This document shows positions 61,319 to 64,000 of a stretch of DNA of 64,000 nucleotides, one piece after another. This stretch comes from Patiria miniata. Taxonomy: Eukaryota; Echinodermata; Asteroidea; Valvatida; Asterinidae. Position 1 is the stretch's first letter. Each line of letters begins with the position of its first letter. Both the position numbers and the translations under genes were made by a program. The notes beneath the pieces are model-generated. The model ran no database searches and was not told the DNA's origin. It saw only the letters and a program-made list of their open reading frames with translations. The DNA is taken from NCBI RefSeq assembly GCF_015706575.1, contig NW_024037072.1, forward strand, positions 17,981,162 through 18,045,161, read 5' to 3'.

Positions 61319-62005
61319 GTAAGTCCTCAAAATGGGTCAAGTCTGTGGACCGAGTGTGACTCTGACTCGGGCTTAGTGTCAGTGTCATAGATGTCACTTA
61401 GCCCCATAAATGTGGCCAATTTACTGGACTACCTCCGTAAACATAGGCCACACATCCACATGTACAAAAACGTGTCGCACTTTGCCAAATATTGATTTTC
61501 ACATTTAGGCTTAGTTTGTAGGGTTTTTTTGCTTTAGAAGCATACTCACCCTCTTTATTAGACCTAGCCCCACTAGTGTGGCCGTCGGTATGCTGCGCTG
61601 AACCCAAGGCCACACACCGTGGTCTGCGCACTACTGAGGACGTTTTCATAATTTCAACAGCGAATTTCTTACATATGGTTGTATTCTACGATGTCCCAAC
61701 TTTCACTTCTGGGATGCTTGGGTGTAATGATGTTCAATTTTCCGAGATATTCTTGAATCTTTCTGGAGCCCGTGAAACGTCGTGAAACGTCTGGTGAAAC
61801 TGATGGCAGCCATTTTGAATGTGACAAGAGATGACCTCAAGCTGTGACATCGCGTTTATGCAAATTGCTTGTCGAGCGAGGGCGCGAGTTGCAAATGCGA
61901 CGGCTGTTTCCTGTGCCGTAGATCCTGAATAGAGATCAGTGCACGTGGCCCCTAGACAATAAATGCATGGTACAAGTGGCCAGGATGGAAGCGAAGTTTG
62001 CAGTT

Positions 62006-62251
62006 AGGGTGACCGTTTTAGCCGATTTTCTGCTAACTTTGACAATTTTTTTTTTTTTAAAGACGAGTTTGACCGAAAATGTGACTGAATGTATATATTT
62101 TGCAGATTTCTGGCAGAAATGTGCACTTTGTGATGCAGCTACGTTTTGCCTAATTTTGAGTAATTTTGTGGAATTTGGCAGATTTTTGATATATTTGACA
62201 GATTTTCTAAGCGCATTTAGCAGAATTTTGTGATGACCTTACGGTCACCCT
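62006..62251. mobile_element. Candidate 246-bp MITE
   Basis: AGGGTGACCGT (62006-62016) and its perfect reverse complement ACGGTCACCCT (62241-62251) bound an AT-rich core with repeated CAGATTTT-like words. AGTT occurs on both sides with a one-base offset, so no clean target duplication can be claimed. Confidence 0.5.
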
Positions 62252-62740
62252 GAGTTTGCTTGCGTCCACCCTAAGTTTGCTTGCGTCAGAGTGATAATGC
62301 GGCACACCTGTTAAAGCAGGTTTTCCCTACAATTCGTAAAGATAACCTAAATAATATCTACATTTCACATAATTGGATTCAAACCAAAACTGACATTGTT
62401 TGCAGGTTATAGGATTGATTATAATTAAACAAAATTCCTCATTTTTGGTGTCTAGTTTCCATTTATGTCTAAAAATCTTCAAGATAAATCTATCACTATA
62501 AAATCGGCTGAAATGGTCACCTCCGGAGGAGGTAGAGACCATTTTTTTGATGAAAGTTGAAAACTATACCAAACTAGTACCTGAAATATAATAAAAGAAA
62601 CACACAAGGTGGATCAACTAGCCTGGACATTGCTATTTCGGTTCCAAATGTTCCTGGCAATTGCACCGACCATACCAATACAAATACCCATTCCCACTAT
62701 TAATAATGTTCATATCCAAATAATTACCAATCGAGATTAC

Positions 62741-63862
62741 ATGTGCGAAATTGGAAGAACAATCATGGAGGAAAGTGTGAGTGAAATTTATTCTCAAATT
62801 AAGACAGATTTGTGTTTGGGATTTGATCTAACCCGTGAGCAAACGAAAGCTTTAAGTGCGCTACTTCAACATGAAGACGTGTGCGCAGTCCTTCCTACAG
62901 GCTCCGGAAAGACCCTCCTTTTTGCAATCTTGCCGTTTATGAAGGACAAGGTGAGTAAAAATTAGTTTATAAATTGCCGGTAAATGCGCCTTTATTCAAC
63001 TTGTCAATAGGGTAATCGATGATGTTTTCAAATTTGGACGTGTATGCTTACAAATAAACTCCTTCAGTGTGTTAAAAAAAATCATTCTTTTGTTAAAACA
63101 TTACGTATGTAATATCCTCCAGCAAAGTGTAGTTTTCCAGGGGGAGGAAGCTTTATAAATGTACCTTACCAACACAACGGGCATTCATGCGCGCGGAAAG
63201 CGACAGTGCAGTTTCATTTCCGCGTGCGTACTAATGAATTTGCAGTTACTTCTTTTTGATGTACTCCCGCTTGAGAGATAGCATAAACTTGTAAAAGACA
63301 GTATTCACCTCTGCGCCTTGAGCATTTTATCAATTATAACGATTTTTTCTGGCGCATTATACATGCTCTTATTATTATTGTGTTTTTCTAATTGTTATAG
63401 TTATATTGCTATTGTTTTTTATTTTGTCCTTGTTATGTTTTGTTATTGGTTCATTGTTCGTGACAGTTACAATTATTTTTAATCAAAACATGACTTACAT
63501 TCACTTCCGGTTACTTTTTAACCATTTTAGAAAATGTGACAATTTACATGTATATTGCCTAAAAGTAATGTCATTCGGACTCCAGCAATATTTTTTCCAT
63601 TGTTGACACCTATTGAAGTCTTGAACATAGTAGGCCTATTTCCTTATTAATTGTATATATTTCAATGCATCACTTTATATTGCTGACAACATTTTGATTT
63701 AATTGTTTATGTTAGACTCACCCTGAGAACAAACCTCATGTAGCAGTAGTTGTTTCACCACTCCGGGCACTGATGAGGCATCAGCGGGATGAATTGTGCA
63801 AAAAAGGAATCCCAACAGGATGTATTTTACCTGCAGAAGAGATGACTGCTGAGGAGAGACAA
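62741..63862 (+). CDS. RecQ-like DNA helicase, 5' part (runs off window)
   Basis: The first exon ends at 62950 (AAG|GTGAGT, phase 0). The second begins at 63716 after a TTAG acceptor and runs in frame to about 63862 or beyond. Exon 1 carries a Q-motif-like LTREQTKALSALLQ and the Walker A motif LPTGSGKT. Exon 2 carries motif Ia, VVVSPLRALMRHQRDEL, followed by GIPTGCILP. This order and wording match RecQ-family superfamily 2 helicases, which unwind DNA with ATP. The start is uncertain: ATG 62741 or 62765, or an upstream exon. Only motifs I and Ia are visible because the window ends. An in-frame stop at 63908-63910 requires another donor before it, or the copy is truncated. Such genes are often multicopy in marine invertebrates, so a pseudogene or transposon-carried copy is possible. 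Confidence 0.7.
62951..63715. other. Intron of the helicase gene
   Basis: This is AT-rich sequence between the two helicase exons. A 66-codon frame at 63406 is low-complexity and hydrophobic and has no support. Nothing else is recognised. Confidence 0.6.
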
Positions 63863-64000
63863 GGTTCTTTTCATGCCAAAGCAATTGACGTTTCTTTTAC
63901 TGCCCAATAGGGGTCGTGTAACTTCTTCTGAATAGATAGCAATGTGAACAATGAACTACATGTATTATCATGGGCATTGCCAGGATTTTTCTAGAGGAGG

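Overview
The window is nuclear DNA of an animal, probably a marine invertebrate deuterostome such as an echinoderm or hemichordate. All genes are split by GT-AG introns of 0.2-8 kb. DNA transposons, retroposon fragments and poly-G/poly-C tracts litter the introns, and signal peptides and AATAAA polyadenylation signals are present. The phylum is my inference from family distribution and repeat style, not a measured result.

Region 1 (about 1.6-34.9 kb) is a tandem array of three glycoside hydrolase family 3 (beta-xylosidase-like) genes, all on the + strand. Each has ten exons with identical phases, and each can be assembled into an intact open frame: 746, 759 and 742 codons before the stop. Copies 1 and 2 come from a recent ~11.3-11.8 kb tandem duplication whose junction lies at ~13433. 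Copy 3 is an older paralogue with diverged introns carrying LINE fragments and MITEs that copies 1 and 2 lack. Copy 2 has changes in active-site motifs (KH to KT) and a shifted C-terminus.

Region 2 (36.4-58.9 kb) is best read as one long + strand gene. It has a TATA box, a signal-peptide exon, five nearly identical three-exon cassettes of ~2.25 kb and a sixth, diverged terminal cassette with the stop codon and polyadenylation signal. Each cassette encodes a ten-cysteine module that matches my knowledge of the DUF4773 family. Every internal exon is phase 1-1, so cassettes can be added, lost or skipped without breaking the frame. The first cassette carries a 1-nt deletion. Intron 1 holds a 2.26-kb direct duplication containing a hAT-like MITE. 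A tRNA-Arg(ACG) gene sits in the last cassette.

Region 3 (58.9-64 kb) is mostly non-coding. It holds a possible first coding exon at 61.25 kb and two exons of a RecQ-like DNA helicase that runs off the window end. The enzyme array and the cysteine-rich gene are both predicted to be secreted, but nothing in the sequence links them functionally.
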